Shown: positions 24,516 to 35,674 of the stretch, in pieces
Layout of the letters: every line of letters starts with the position of its first letter
How positions within the stretch are numbered: position 1 is the first letter of the stretch
Assembly: GCF_020176795.1 (NCBI RefSeq)
Contig: NZ_JAIUKE010000005.1
Coordinates: 1 to 44,715, forward strand
Length of the DNA: 44,715 bases
Origin: Streptomyces sp. 8L
GTDB lineage: Bacteria; Actinomycetota; Actinomycetes; Streptomycetales; Streptomycetaceae
Direction of reading: 5' to 3'
Notes under the pieces: model-generated
What the model was told of the DNA's origin: nothing
Database searches by the model: none
The model's input: only the letters and a program-made list of their open reading frames with translations
Made by a program: the position numbers and the translations under genes

Positions 24516-26153
24516 TCAGTGCTCGGCTGCGGGCACACCATCGCTCTCCCGCCCACCGGCGAACGCGCCGGACCACGCCCCGGACAGCATGTCGTCGACG
24601 GGACCGCGGGCCACGCAGCGGCCGTCCTCGAAGACGAGCGCCTCCTCCGTGAGCGCCCGCACCGCGGGCACGTCGTGGCTGATGAACAGCAGGGCGGTGC
24701 GGGCCGGCGCGAGCAGGCCGGGAAGCGCGTCGAGGACCCGCCGGCGGGACACGGTGTCCAGTGCCGATGTCACTTCGTCGCACACCAGCAGCGCCGGGCG
24801 TGCCGTCAGCGCGCGCACCAGCGCGCAGCGCTGGAGCTGGCCGCCGGACAGCCGCCCCGGGACGCGGTGCAGGAGCGCTTCGCCGAGTCCCAGCGCCTCG
24901 GCTACCGTGATCGCCTCAGCTGTGGCCCCAGCCTCGTCCAGGCCACGCGACAGCCGTGCGGTGGCGGCCAGTTGGCCGAGGACCGGACGGTGTCCCTCGA
25001 ACGATCCTGCGCTGTTCTGGTGCACGTACTGCACGACACGTCGCTGAGGGGCCGTACGGCGGTCGATCCGGGCGGGGAGCGGTCGGCCGTCGACGCGTAC
25101 GTCGCCCCGCGTCGGTGCGGTCAGACCAGCCAGGACCCGGCCGAACGTCGTCTTTCCGGAGCCGGAGGGACCGATCAGCGCGGTCCTGCTTCCCGGCGGG
25201 AACGTAGCGCGGACGGGTCCGGTGAGGGGGGAGCCGGACCGGCGGCGCACCGCGATCCCAGCGGCTTCGACTCCGCCCACCTCCTTCTGGGGCGGACGGG
25301 TCGTGGCCGGTGCCGTGGTCCCGTCCACGGCGGGGAACTCCGCGGCGAGCAGTTCGAGGGTGGCGCGGTGCCGGCCCGCGGGCGGCCCGGCGGGAGACAC
25401 GGAGCCGGCGGCGGGACGGCCGGCACCGAGAACGTCCCGCGCCGGTCCTTCGTCCACGGGCCGTCCGTGCTCCAGCACGACGACCCGGTCCGCGGTCTCC
25501 CGTACCAACGGCAGGTCGTGGCTGAGCAGCAGGACGCCCGCGCCCTCGTCCGCGAGCCGCCGCACCGTCCGCCCCAGGGCTCGGGCGAGCGCCGGGTCCA
25601 GGCCGCTCGTCGGCTCGTCCAGTACCAGCAGTCGTGCCCCCGTCACCAGGGCCGAGGCCAGGGCCAGGCGCTGCTGCTGGCCACCGGAGAGCTGGTGGGG
25701 AAAGCGCCGGCGGACCCTCTCCCACTCCAGGCCGGTCAGGGCCAGGGCCTCGCGCGCGGCCGCCGCTCTCGCGGCCCGGCCGCGGTGGCCCAGCGCCGCC
25801 AGCTCGGCCAGCGCGGCGCCGGCCCGGCGGACCGGGTCGAGCACGGTCTCGGGATGCTGCGGAAGGTGCGCGGCCCGCCCGGCCCGCGCCGCGGAACGTT
25901 CGGCCGGCGTCATCCGCAGGAGGTCGGTGCCCGCCAGCACGACGCGCCCGGCCAGTGTCACACCGGTGCGTGAGGAGCCGAGCGCGGCCAGGCCCAGTGT
26001 GGTCTTGCCGCTTCCCGAGGGACCTACGACGGAAACCACCCTGCCCGCGGAGACATGCAGCGCGACCCCGTCCAGCAGCGGGAGTCGCCTCCCGTCCGCG
26101 TACGCGGAGATCTCCGGGACATCGAGCAGCGGCGCCCGACCGGGCCGGATCAC
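24516..26153 (-). CDS. ABC transporter, fused dual ATP-binding protein (DppD-DppF type)
   Basis: The 545-residue cytoplasmic protein has two complete ATPase modules. The first has Walker A VVGPSGSGKTT (residues 43-52), LSGGQQQR and LLVLDEPTSGLD; the second has LIGPSGSGKTT near residue 327, LSGGQLQR and LLVCDEVTSALD. Fused pairs of this kind energise peptide/nickel-type importers. GTG overlaps the permease stop as GTGA, with AGGAGG upstream. It is the last gene of a four-gene importer operon and ends 20 bases from prpC, convergently. In the second Walker B the residue after DE is Val, a mild departure. Confidence 0.92.
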   Translation of the reverse strand: MIRPGRAPLLDVPEISAYADGRRLPLLDGVALHVSAGRVVSVVGPSGSGKTTLGLAALGSSRTGVTLAGRVVLAGTDLLRMTPAERSAARAGRAAHLPQHPETVLDPVRRAGAALAELAALGHRGRAARAAAAREALALTGLEWERVRRRFPHQLSGGQQQRLALASALVTGARLLVLDEPTSGLDPALARALGRTVRRLADEGAGVLLLSHDLPLVRETADRVVVLEHGRPVDEGPARDVLGAGRPAAGSVSPAGPPAGRHRATLELLAAEFPAVDGTTAPATTRPPQKEVGGVEAAGIAVRRRSGSPLTGPVRATFPPGSRTALIGPSGSGKTTFGRVLAGLTAPTRGDVRVDGRPLPARIDRRTAPQRRVVQYVHQNSAGSFEGHRPVLGQLAATARLSRGLDEAGATAEAITVAEALGLGEALLHRVPGRLSGGQLQRCALVRALTARPALLVCDEVTSALDTVSRRRVLDALPGLLAPARTALLFISHDVPAVRALTEEALVFEDGRCVARGPVDDMLSGAWSGAFAGGRESDGVPAAEH

Positions 26154-26983
26154 GGATTCCTCCTCTTGGCGGCGAGCAGCCGGTCCACCAGCAGGTTGCC
26201 GCCGACGCACAGCGCGGTCAGCAGGCCCGCGGGCACCAGTACCGCCGCGGGCTGGGTGAACAGGGCAGGACTGTTGCGCTCGATGAGTACCGCCCAGTCC
26301 GGCGAGGAGGCGGGCAGCCCCAGGCCGAGGAAGTTGGCGGACGCCAGCAGGTACAGCACCACGGCGAACCTGCCGCCGGCGTCGGTGGCCACCGGAGCCG
26401 CCAGTTCCCTGGCCAGGTACCGGAGATGGATGGAGGCCCAGCCGTGTCCCTGCATCCGCAGCGCCTCGACGACCGTCCGGGAGCCGGGAGTGAGCGCGGC
26501 CCCGCGGACCAGACGTGCCACCGCCGGGACCTGGAGCAGGCCGGCGACCGTCACGAGCCAGTACCACTCCCGGTGCCCCGTCGCGGCCAGCGTCATCAGC
26601 ACCAGCAGTCCGGGAAAAGCCAGCAGTACGTCCAGCCCGCGCATCACCGCCTCGTCCAGGCCGCGCCGCGGTCCCGCGGCCAGCAGCCCCAGCGGAACCC
26701 CGGCCACCAGGCCGATCAGCAGCGCGCCCAGGGCGCTGCCCAGTACCGACGCGCCGCCGTGCAGCACGAGCGCCAGCACGTCCCGTCCCAGCACGTCCGT
26801 GCCCAGCGGATGTCCCGCTCCCGGCGGTCGCGAGGGCAGAGCGCCCTCCTGCGGCGCTTCCCCGCCGGCCGTCCAGGGCCCCAGCAGCGCGGTCAGTACC
26901 GGTACACCCAACAGGACCAGGGCGATCCACGGAAGACGCCGCCGTGCCACGGCTCCCGCCCTCCCTTCCGCCAAAGAGGTCAC
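26150..26983 (-). CDS. ABC transporter permease, DppC-like
   Basis: The 277-residue membrane protein has the N-terminal segment LPWIALVLLGVPVLTALLGP, the periplasmic HPLGTDVLGRDVLALVLHGG that marks DppC/NikC/OppC proteins, and the EAA-type coupling loop EALRMQGHGWASIHLRYLAR. It forms half of the translocation pore with the preceding permease. The GTG start overlaps that gene's stop as GTGA, with GGGGGGTGA just upstream. The longer open frame reaching into the previous gene has no family similarity. Confidence 0.9.
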   Translation of the reverse strand: MTSLAEGRAGAVARRRLPWIALVLLGVPVLTALLGPWTAGGEAPQEGALPSRPPGAGHPLGTDVLGRDVLALVLHGGASVLGSALGALLIGLVAGVPLGLLAAGPRRGLDEAVMRGLDVLLAFPGLLVLMTLAATGHREWYWLVTVAGLLQVPAVARLVRGAALTPGSRTVVEALRMQGHGWASIHLRYLARELAAPVATDAGGRFAVVLYLLASANFLGLGLPASSPDWAVLIERNSPALFTQPAAVLVPAGLLTALCVGGNLLVDRLLAAKRRNP

Positions 26984-27927
26984 GCCGTCACCCCCCGGCG
27001 CGGCGCCAGCCGGTGTGCGACCAGGTCCCCGACGAGGTTCACGGCGACGGCGGTGCCCGCGAACAGCAGCGCGTACGTCTGCACCTGCGGCCCGTCCCGG
27101 TTCTGGACCGCCTCGACGAAACCACTGCCCAGGCCGTTGAAGCCGAACACGGCCTCGACCAGCACCGCCCCGCCCAGCAGCCCCTCCACGCAGCGGGCGT
27201 ACTGCTGCGCCGCCGGGCCCACGGCGTTGGGCAGCACATGGCGCAGCACCACCGTGCGCTCCCGCATGCCCAGCAGCCTGAGGTGCTCGGCGACACTGCT
27301 GTGCCGCTCCGCTGCCACGCCCGCGCGGATCTGGCGGGCCAGGTCGCACAGCTGCCGGGCCGTCAGCACGGTGACGGGAAGGACCAGGACAGCGGGCTGT
27401 GCCAGCAGCGCGGCCGTGTCCATCCCCACCGCCGTCGCGGGCAGCAGTCCGGCCGCCAGCGACACCGAGGCCACCAGCAGCAGCCCGAGCACGAACTCCG
27501 GGACGGCGTGCAGGAGTACGGCGGCCGTGTTCAGCGCCCGGTCGACGCGGCTCCCCTCACGCAGCCCCGACACGGTGCCCAGCAGCGGCGCCAGTACGGT
27601 GACAAGCGCCAGAGCCGGACCGCCCAGCAGGAGAGTCACACCGATCCGGCGGCCGATGTCGTCCCCCACCGGGAGCCCGGTCGCCAGGGAGTTCCCGAGA
27701 TCGCCCGTCAGCAGATGACCGAACCAGTGCGCGAAACGGTCCCAGGCCGGCTGATCCAGCCCCAACCGGTGCCGCAGCGACTCCACTTGCCCCGCGGTTC
27801 CCAGCCGGCCGCGCAGCACGTCGGCCGTGTCGCCCGGCAGCAGCGATCCGACGGCGAACACCGCGACCACCACCGCACAGCACTGCAGCAGCGCGAGCAG
27901 CGAGCGCCGCACGACATAGGCGCGCAC
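26980..27927 (-). CDS. ABC transporter permease, DppB-like
   Basis: The 315-residue membrane protein starts VRAYVVRRSLLALLQCCAVV, has PGDTADVLRGRLG and the LDQPAWDRFAHWFGHLLTGD region characteristic of DppB/NikB/GsiC, and the coupling motif EHLRLLGMRERTVVLRHVLP. It pairs with the DppC-like protein. The start is uncertain: I use the GTG one base past the upstream stop (TGACGTG, coupled); an in-frame GTG 39 bases earlier would overlap the substrate-binding gene. No good ribosome-binding site precedes either. Confidence 0.88.
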   Translation of the reverse strand: MRAYVVRRSLLALLQCCAVVVAVFAVGSLLPGDTADVLRGRLGTAGQVESLRHRLGLDQPAWDRFAHWFGHLLTGDLGNSLATGLPVGDDIGRRIGVTLLLGGPALALVTVLAPLLGTVSGLREGSRVDRALNTAAVLLHAVPEFVLGLLLVASVSLAAGLLPATAVGMDTAALLAQPAVLVLPVTVLTARQLCDLARQIRAGVAAERHSSVAEHLRLLGMRERTVVLRHVLPNAVGPAAQQYARCVEGLLGGAVLVEAVFGFNGLGSGFVEAVQNRDGPQVQTYALLFAGTAVAVNLVGDLVAHRLAPRRGVTA

Positions 27928-27928
27928 G

Positions 27929-29494
27929 TCAGGAGACGCGGACCCGGTCGAACCGGGCCCAGTCACGCGAGTTCGGGGGCGTGGCGCGCAGGCCGCCGAC
28001 CGACGGGGCGATGGCGTCGTTGGCGTCGGAGAACGCCCACACCAGCAGCCCCGACTCGTCCCGGGCGATCTTCTGCGCGCGGGCGAGCAGCGCCAGCCGT
28101 GCCTGCTCGTCGCGGGTGGTGCGAGCCTGTTCCAGCAGTGCGTCGAACCTCTTCGAGGCGTACTGCGTCTGGTTGCGGGCCGCCCCGCCGCGGACCCGCT
28201 GCTCGAGGAAGTCGGAGACGGGCAGCGTGGAGGTGGTGTTGAAGGCGGCGACCCCCTGGGTCCTCGTCTCGCTGAAGTACGTGCTGGCGGCCCGGGTGTT
28301 CGCGGAGAGCTTCAGCCCGATCCCGGCCAGCTGGCGCGCCATCAGGTCGGCCGCCGGCTCCCACGCCGCGTCGACGGAGCTGGTCTCCACGGTGATGTGC
28401 AGCCCCTCCGCGCCGGCCTCCTTGACCAGACGGCGCGCCTCACCGACGTCCCGTACCCGGGGTGCGAGCCCCTGCGGATAGCCGCGCAGGCCCATCCCGA
28501 ACAGGTCGTTGCCCACCTCGCCGTGGCCGGCCAGCGCGATCCTCACCAGCGCCGCGCGGTCGATCCCCAGTTGCACGGCCCGCACCAGCCGCGGATCGTC
28601 GAACGGCTTGCGCCCGGTGCGCAGGAGCAACTGCTGTGCGGTGGCCCGCTTCACGGTCAGCAGCCGCGTCGAGCCCTCCTTCTTCAACTGGTCCACGGAA
28701 GCGCCTGCCATGTCGGCGGCGTAGTGGACCTGCCCGGACAGCAGCGCGTTGAGCCGGGCCGACTCCCCGTTCGCGGGGACGATCTCCAGTTCGGCGATGT
28801 GCGGGGCGCCGTCCCAGTGGTCCGCCCAGCGACGGTAGCGGGCGGTGCCGCCGGGCGTGAACGACACATAGGTGAAGGGCCCGGAGCCGACGGGCTTGCG
28901 GAAAGTCGTCGTCCCGTCCGGGATGATCTCGGTGCCCGGCCCGGCGAAGACGGTGGGGAACTCGAAGTTGGGGGCCTTCAGCGCGAAGACGACGGACCGG
29001 GTGCCGTCGGCCTTGGTGGCGGTGAAGTCGACGGCGGAGAGCAGCACCTGAGAGGCCGACCCCGTGGCGGGGCCCCCCGCGCGGCGGTAGCTGTAGAGGA
29101 CGTCCGCGGCCGTGACCGGCTTGCCGTCGTGGAACGCCGCCTTGCGCAGGCGTATGCGCCACCGGGTGCCGGAGGCGTCGCTCTCCCACGACTCCGCGAG
29201 CCGCGGGCGGACGGACATGTCGTCGTTGTACGTACCGAGCGTGTCGTACAGGGCCTTCGCGCGCGCCTGGTCCACGAAGTTCGGGGCGACGTGCGGGTCG
29301 AGGGTCTCCTCGGAACCGCCGGACGTGAAAGCCGCACGGAACCGGTCGCTCTTCCCCCCGTCCCCGCCGTCCGCACCGCAGCCGGCGAGCAGGCCCGACG
29401 CGGCCAGGGCCAGGGCGCCGCCTCCCGCGAGCACCCCCCGCCTGCCGGGTCCTGGCCGGTGCACGGGCCGGTGCCCGAGAGCATGCGTCGTCAC
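27929..29494 (-). CDS. ABC transporter substrate-binding lipoprotein (family 5)
   Basis: The 521-residue extracellular lipoprotein has a twin-Arg-like leader (GRRGVLAGGGALALAASG) ending in the lipobox LLAGC, then LDPHVAPNFVDQARAKALYD, the family-5 motif AFHDGKPVTAADVLYSYRRA, and TLPVSDFLEQRVRGG near the end. The fold binds peptides, nickel or cobalt chelates, sugars or haem. The cobalamin riboswitch at its 5' end argues for cobalt, a cobalt chelate or a corrinoid rather than peptides. It is the first gene of the importer operon. Confidence 0.9.
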   Translation of the reverse strand: MTTHALGHRPVHRPGPGRRGVLAGGGALALAASGLLAGCGADGGDGGKSDRFRAAFTSGGSEETLDPHVAPNFVDQARAKALYDTLGTYNDDMSVRPRLAESWESDASGTRWRIRLRKAAFHDGKPVTAADVLYSYRRAGGPATGSASQVLLSAVDFTATKADGTRSVVFALKAPNFEFPTVFAGPGTEIIPDGTTTFRKPVGSGPFTYVSFTPGGTARYRRWADHWDGAPHIAELEIVPANGESARLNALLSGQVHYAADMAGASVDQLKKEGSTRLLTVKRATAQQLLLRTGRKPFDDPRLVRAVQLGIDRAALVRIALAGHGEVGNDLFGMGLRGYPQGLAPRVRDVGEARRLVKEAGAEGLHITVETSSVDAAWEPAADLMARQLAGIGLKLSANTRAASTYFSETRTQGVAAFNTTSTLPVSDFLEQRVRGGAARNQTQYASKRFDALLEQARTTRDEQARLALLARAQKIARDESGLLVWAFSDANDAIAPSVGGLRATPPNSRDWARFDRVRVS

Positions 29495-29529
29495 AGTCGA
29501 TCCATTCCGGGGTGTCCTCGCCCCTGCTG

Positions 29530-29695
29530 TCAGACCGGCGACGGGTCAGTCTCCTGGCTCCCGGATCGTCGCCCGCCCCCCGCCTTCCCACCCGCGGACG
29601 CGGGCAGTGGCACGCAGGAGGACCGCTCCCCGGTCACAGTGGCGGGACCGCGCCGGAGTCACACCGGCTTCCTGGTTCCCGTCGCCTCGTACGCG
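29530..29695 (-). promoter_or_regulatory. Cobalamin riboswitch, leader of ABC importer operon
   Basis: Read on the minus strand, the conserved cobalamin-aptamer elements appear in order: GGAAGCCGGTGTGACTCCGG, then GCGGTCCCGCCACTGTGACC, a CACTGCCC arm, GGGAAGGCG, and the B12 box GGGAGCCAGGAGACTGACC at 29545-29562. The last element lies about 50 bases before the lipoprotein start, so B12 binding probably blocks translation or ends transcription of the importer. A CATAAT hexamer at 29699-29704 on the same strand is a plausible minus-10 just before the aptamer. The rest of the gap to nrdB holds no gene. Confidence 0.9.
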
Positions 29696-29854
29696 CCCAT
29701 TATGCGCACCGGGCCCATCGGCCGGACGACCTGGTCACCACCGGCCACCGCCGGCTCGGGCTCGGCCGCGCAGGGCTTCGCGGCCCCCGCGCCCCACGGC
29801 GCCGGGACCGGCTGCCCCGTCTCGGCTGCCCCGTTTCGGCCGGGGCCCGTTCGC

Positions 29855-30961
29855 TCAGTCCCAGTCGAGCGAGCCGCCGTTCTGGTACTCGATGACCCGG
29901 GTCTCGAAGAAGTTCTTCTCCTTCTTCAGGTCCATCGCCTCGCTCATCCACGGGAAGGGGTTCTCCGCGGGCGGGTAGACCGGGGCGAGCCCGATCTGGG
30001 CGCATCGGCGGTTGGTGATGAACCGCAGGTACTCGTCGCACAGTTCCGAGTTGAGCCCGAGGATGCCGCGCGGCATCACATCACGGCCGTAGGCGATCTC
30101 CAGCTCGCACGCCTCGGTGAGCATGGTGCGGATCTCGGCCTGGAACTCCTCGGTCCACAGATGCGGGTTCTCGATCTTGATCTGGTTGACGCAGTCGATG
30201 CCGAAGTTCAGGTGGATCGACTCGTCGCGCAGGATGTACTGGTACTGCTCGGCGATGCCGACCATCTTGTTGCGGCGGCCGAACGACAGGATCTGGGCGA
30301 ACCCCGTGTAGAACCACATGCCTTCGAAGACCACATAGAAGGCGATGAGGCAGCGCAGGAACTGGCGGTCGTTCTCGGGGGTGCCGGTGGTGAACCCGGG
30401 GTCGGCCAGGTGGTCGGTGAACTGAAGCGCCCAGGCCGCCTTGTCCGTGATGGAGGGCACCTCGCGGTACATGTTGAACATCTCGCCCTCGTCCAGGCCG
30501 AGGCTCTCGCAGATGTACTCGAAGGTGTGGGTGTGCACGGCCTCCTCGAACGCCTGCCGCAGCAGGTACTGCCGGCACTCGGGGTTGGTCAGGTGCCGGT
30601 AGACCGCGAGGACGAGGTTGTTGGCGACCAGGGACTCCGAGGTGGCGAAGAAGCCGAGGTTGCGCTTGATGGCGTGCCGCTCGTCCTCGGTCAGGCCGTC
30701 CGGCGACTTCCACAGGGCGAGGTCGGCCTGCATGGAGACCTCGGTGGGCATCCAGTGGTTGTTGCAGCCGGCGAGGTACTTCTCCCAGGCCCAGGAGTAC
30801 TTGAGAGGCAGGAGCTGGTTCACGTCCGCGCGAGAGTTGATCATCGCCTTGTCCTCGACACTGACGCGGGCGGCGTCGCGGTCGATGGCTCCGAGGCCCG
30901 TCGGGTCCACCTGGGGTGCGGTCCCCGGCGTGGCCGTGGCGGTGCTGTGCTGGTCAATCAT
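29855..30961 (-). CDS. nrdB: Ribonucleotide reductase small subunit, class Ic-like
   Basis: The 368-residue R2 subunit builds the metal cofactor for nucleotide reduction. All six metal ligands can be placed: Glu109 in FFATSES, Glu140 and His143 in [10 protein letters not shown], Glu213 in VFEGMWFY, and Glu247 and His250 in [10 protein letters not shown]. By the E-x-x-H spacing, the position of the radical Tyr is Phe147, and the first ligand is Glu instead of the usual Asp. Both features define class Ic subunits with a Mn/Fe centre. AAGGA precedes the ATG, 55 bases after nrdA. No nrdS-like regulator follows. Confidence 0.94.
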   Translation of the reverse strand: MIDQHSTATATPGTAPQVDPTGLGAIDRDAARVSVEDKAMINSRADVNQLLPLKYSWAWEKYLAGCNNHWMPTEVSMQADLALWKSPDGLTEDERHAIKRNLGFFATSESLVANNLVLAVYRHLTNPECRQYLLRQAFEEAVHTHTFEYICESLGLDEGEMFNMYREVPSITDKAAWALQFTDHLADPGFTTGTPENDRQFLRCLIAFYVVFEGMWFYTGFAQILSFGRRNKMVGIAEQYQYILRDESIHLNFGIDCVNQIKIENPHLWTEEFQAEIRTMLTEACELEIAYGRDVMPRGILGLNSELCDEYLRFITNRRCAQIGLAPVYPPAENPFPWMSEAMDLKKEKNFFETRVIEYQNGGSLDWD

Positions 30962-31016
30962 GGGGTGTCCTTGGAGAGTTGACGTGCGAATGCTGAGACG
31001 GCGGTGTCAGTCCGGG

Positions 31017-33854
<2,838 letters not shown>

Positions 33855-33855
33855 G

Positions 33856-33903
33856 CCGTCTCCTCGCGCTCGTGCTCACGTACGTCCGGAGGCCGGGAGA
33901 CGG
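33856..33903 (-). promoter_or_regulatory. Possible Shine-Dalgarno-sequestering stem before nrdA
   Basis: In the nrdA leader CCGTCTCC (33903-33896) is perfectly complementary to GGAGACGG (33863-33856), which contains the ribosome-binding site one base before the start codon. The loop is 32 bases. A second hairpin, GCGCGCG with CGCGCGC around 33994-34017, lies next to the aptamer's 3' end. Together they could form the riboswitch expression platform. Inference only. Confidence 0.45.
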
Positions 33904-34020
33904 AGCAGCGCGTACGGGAGAGCGCGTCCGGAACGGAGGCATGCCCCGGCCGGAGTGCGCGACCGCCACGCGGCCCTCCCTCGGGGCCTCGAAGCGCGCG
34001 CGTTACCGGACGCGCGCACC

Positions 34021-34240
34021 AGTGGCAGGTCTTCGGACTCGCGGGCACACGCCGGCCGAAAGGCCGACGCACCTACTGACCGTGGCTTCCCAGGCGCGCT
34101 CGTCGCGCCCAGTGCCGTCGCCGCGCCCCAGGGCTCCGCGGAGCCTGGAGACGCGGATCGGTGGTCGTTCCCACTTACCGCTGCGGGGCAGCCCCGGATT
34201 CCCACCGGGTTCCCTGTTTCCTCGTCCGGCACCTGTGCAC
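34021..34240 (-). promoter_or_regulatory. Cobalamin riboswitch, leader of nrdAB
   Basis: On the minus strand the aptamer shows GAGGAAACAGGGAACCCGGT, then GGGAATCCGGGGCTGCCCCG, CAGCGGTAAGTGGGA, a CACTGGGC arm, CCTGGGAAGCCACGGTCAG, and the closing CCGAAGACCTGCCACT. This is the classic B12-riboswitch layout. In Streptomyces the class I nrdABS operon is known to be repressed by adenosylcobalamin through such a switch; position and sequence here match that arrangement. Confidence 0.95.
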
Positions 34241-34263
34241 CGGGCGAACCACCAGCACGGACA

Positions 34264-34310
34264 ACACTACATCTAGGCCATCCGGACTCGCACCACCCCG
34301 CATGTAGTGG
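34264..34310. promoter_or_regulatory. Paired NrdR boxes upstream of nrdAB
   Basis: ACACTACATCTAGGCC and ACCCCGCATGTAGTGG resemble the 16-bp NrdR-box consensus (ACACTATATCTTGTGT-like), each degenerate in its outer half. Their centres are 31 bases apart, about three helical turns, which is the spacing typical of NrdR targets. They lie just upstream of the riboswitch, over the expected promoter, so NrdR with dATP bound should repress transcription independently of B12. Confidence 0.8.
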
Positions 34311-34349
34311 CGTTCGCGGCCTGTCGTACCAGCTGTCAACAGGCGCACG

Positions 34350-34988
34350 ACATCCCTCGACCTGAGCGGGTACCGGCAGCCGGGCGAATCTCTGCGGCGC
34401 TTCCCCGGGGCGCGCAGTACGGGCGTCGACCTCGACCCGGCGCTCCTCACCATCGCGCGGCACTCCTTCGCCGACGATCCCCGGGTGGAGTTCGTGACGG
34501 CGGATCTCACCGATCCGGGCTGGACGGATGGCCTGCCGCGCCGCACCTACGACGCGGTGCTCACGGCCACCGCCCTGCACTGGCTGGACACCGAGCCGCT
34601 GCGGACCCTCTACGGGCACCTGGCGGGCCTGCTCCGTGAAGGAGGCGTCTTCCTCAACGCGGACCACATGGTGGACGAGTCCGCACCGCGTATCAACGCC
34701 GCCGCCCGCGCCCACACCGAGGCACGCAAGGAGCGTGAGCGGGGCGACGGCGCACAGGACTGGGCGGCGTGGTGGCGTGCGGTGGCGGACGACCCCGGGC
34801 TCGCGGAACCCGCGCGCCGGCGCTTCGCCCTGCTGGGCGATCCGCGGACACCGGCCGACGCCCCCGCCCGCCGGCCGAGGCCGACCACCGTGGAATGGCA
34901 TACGCGGACGCTGCGGGACGCGGGTCTCCGCGAGGCGCGTCCTGTCTGGTGCTCACCCAGCGACGCGGTGGTCGCGGCATTGCGCTGA
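34350..34988 (+). pseudogene. Class I SAM-dependent methyltransferase, 5'-truncated
   Basis: From FPGARSTGVDLDPALLTIAR onward the frame is a normal methyltransferase: motif II around VDLDP, FVTADLTDP, then the YDAVLTATALHWLD strand, LLREGGVFLNADH and a final WHTRTLRDAGLREARPV. Upstream the SAM-binding glycine motif is broken: SLDLS is in the same frame, but the glycine part AGTGSRANL is in another frame, and the usual N-terminal 30 to 40 residues are replaced by sequence running into the NrdR boxes. A GTG at 34485 could still make a 167-residue product without motif I. Most likely a dead remnant. Confidence 0.6.
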
Positions 34989-35170
34989 ACCGGGCACCGG
35001 CCCAGGCGCGGCCCTCGTACGGTCCGGCACCGGAGGCCGGACGGTCCCACCGCGGCGTCGGCCCCGCCGAGGATGGGCCGGGCGTGGGGGGGCGATGCGC
35101 CGGAGCGGCCTTGCCCGCCCCGGCACGTCCGAGGAGACGGGTCACCGGCCCGGCAGACGGCCGTGCCGCG

Positions 35171-35341
35171 TCAGTCCTCGGGGCGGAGGAGGCCGCGCTC
35201 GTACGCCTTCCTCAGGTGCTGTGGCACCAGGTGGATGCTTCCGTCGACGGTGACGGGGACGAGCGCCGGGACGCTCGCCCGCCACTGGGCGCGGCGGTGG
35301 CGGGTGTTGCTCCGGGACATCTTGCGCTTGGGGACGGCCAT
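35171..35341 (-). CDS. rpmF: 50S ribosomal protein L32, cysteine-free paralogue
   Basis: The 56-residue basic protein starts [20 protein letters not shown], the invariant bL32 N terminus, but has none of the four zinc-binding Cys of the standard form and ends [13 protein letters not shown]. It is the zinc-independent version used under zinc starvation to free zinc from ribosomes. It is the last gene of the leftward ribosomal-protein operon. Confidence 0.92.
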   Translation of the reverse strand: MAVPKRKMSRSNTRHRRAQWRASVPALVPVTVDGSIHLVPQHLRKAYERGLLRPED

Positions 35342-35386
35342 GGCGGTCCTTTCGTCGGAGGGAAGAGCCGGCGTGTGATGTGCCGG

Positions 35387-35623
35387 TCAGCGGCTGGAGT
35401 AGGGGAGCAGCGCCATCTCGCGGGCGTTCTTTATGGCTGTGGCGATCTGACGCTGCTGCTGCCGGCTGACCCGGGTGACGCGGCGGCTGCGGATCTTGCC
35501 GCGGTCGGAGACGAACTTCCGCAGCAGGTCGGTGTCCTTGTAGTCGATGTACGTGATGCCGGCCGCGTCGAGCGGGTTGGGCCGGTTCTTGCGCGGGAGC
35601 GCTGCCTTGGCGGGGCGGGACAT
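35387..35623 (-). CDS. rpsR: 30S ribosomal protein S18, cysteine-free paralogue
   Basis: The 78-residue bS18 has [20 protein letters not shown], then [20 protein letters not shown] and [20 protein letters not shown], the complete family pattern, without Cys. It binds the S6 partner and 16S rRNA in the platform of the small subunit. Position 51 bases after the COG0523-type gene fits one operon. A zinc-dependent or housekeeping paralogue should exist elsewhere in the genome. Confidence 0.94.
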   Translation of the reverse strand: MSRPAKAALPRKNRPNPLDAAGITYIDYKDTDLLRKFVSDRGKIRSRRVTRVSRQQQRQIATAIKNAREMALLPYSSR

Positions 35624-35674
35624 GACGCCTTCCTCGGTGTGTGGTGGGTGGGATGGGGAACAGGTGACGGGAAG

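Noticed and set aside
27929..29494. Naming the lipoprotein a peptide- or nickel-binding protein
   Set aside because: The fold fits many cargoes, and the cobalamin riboswitch points elsewhere; no cargo-specific residue could be read.
34485..34988. Treating the methyltransferase as an intact gene from GTG 34485
   Set aside because: This start leaves out the SAM-binding motif I, whose remains are visible upstream in two frames.
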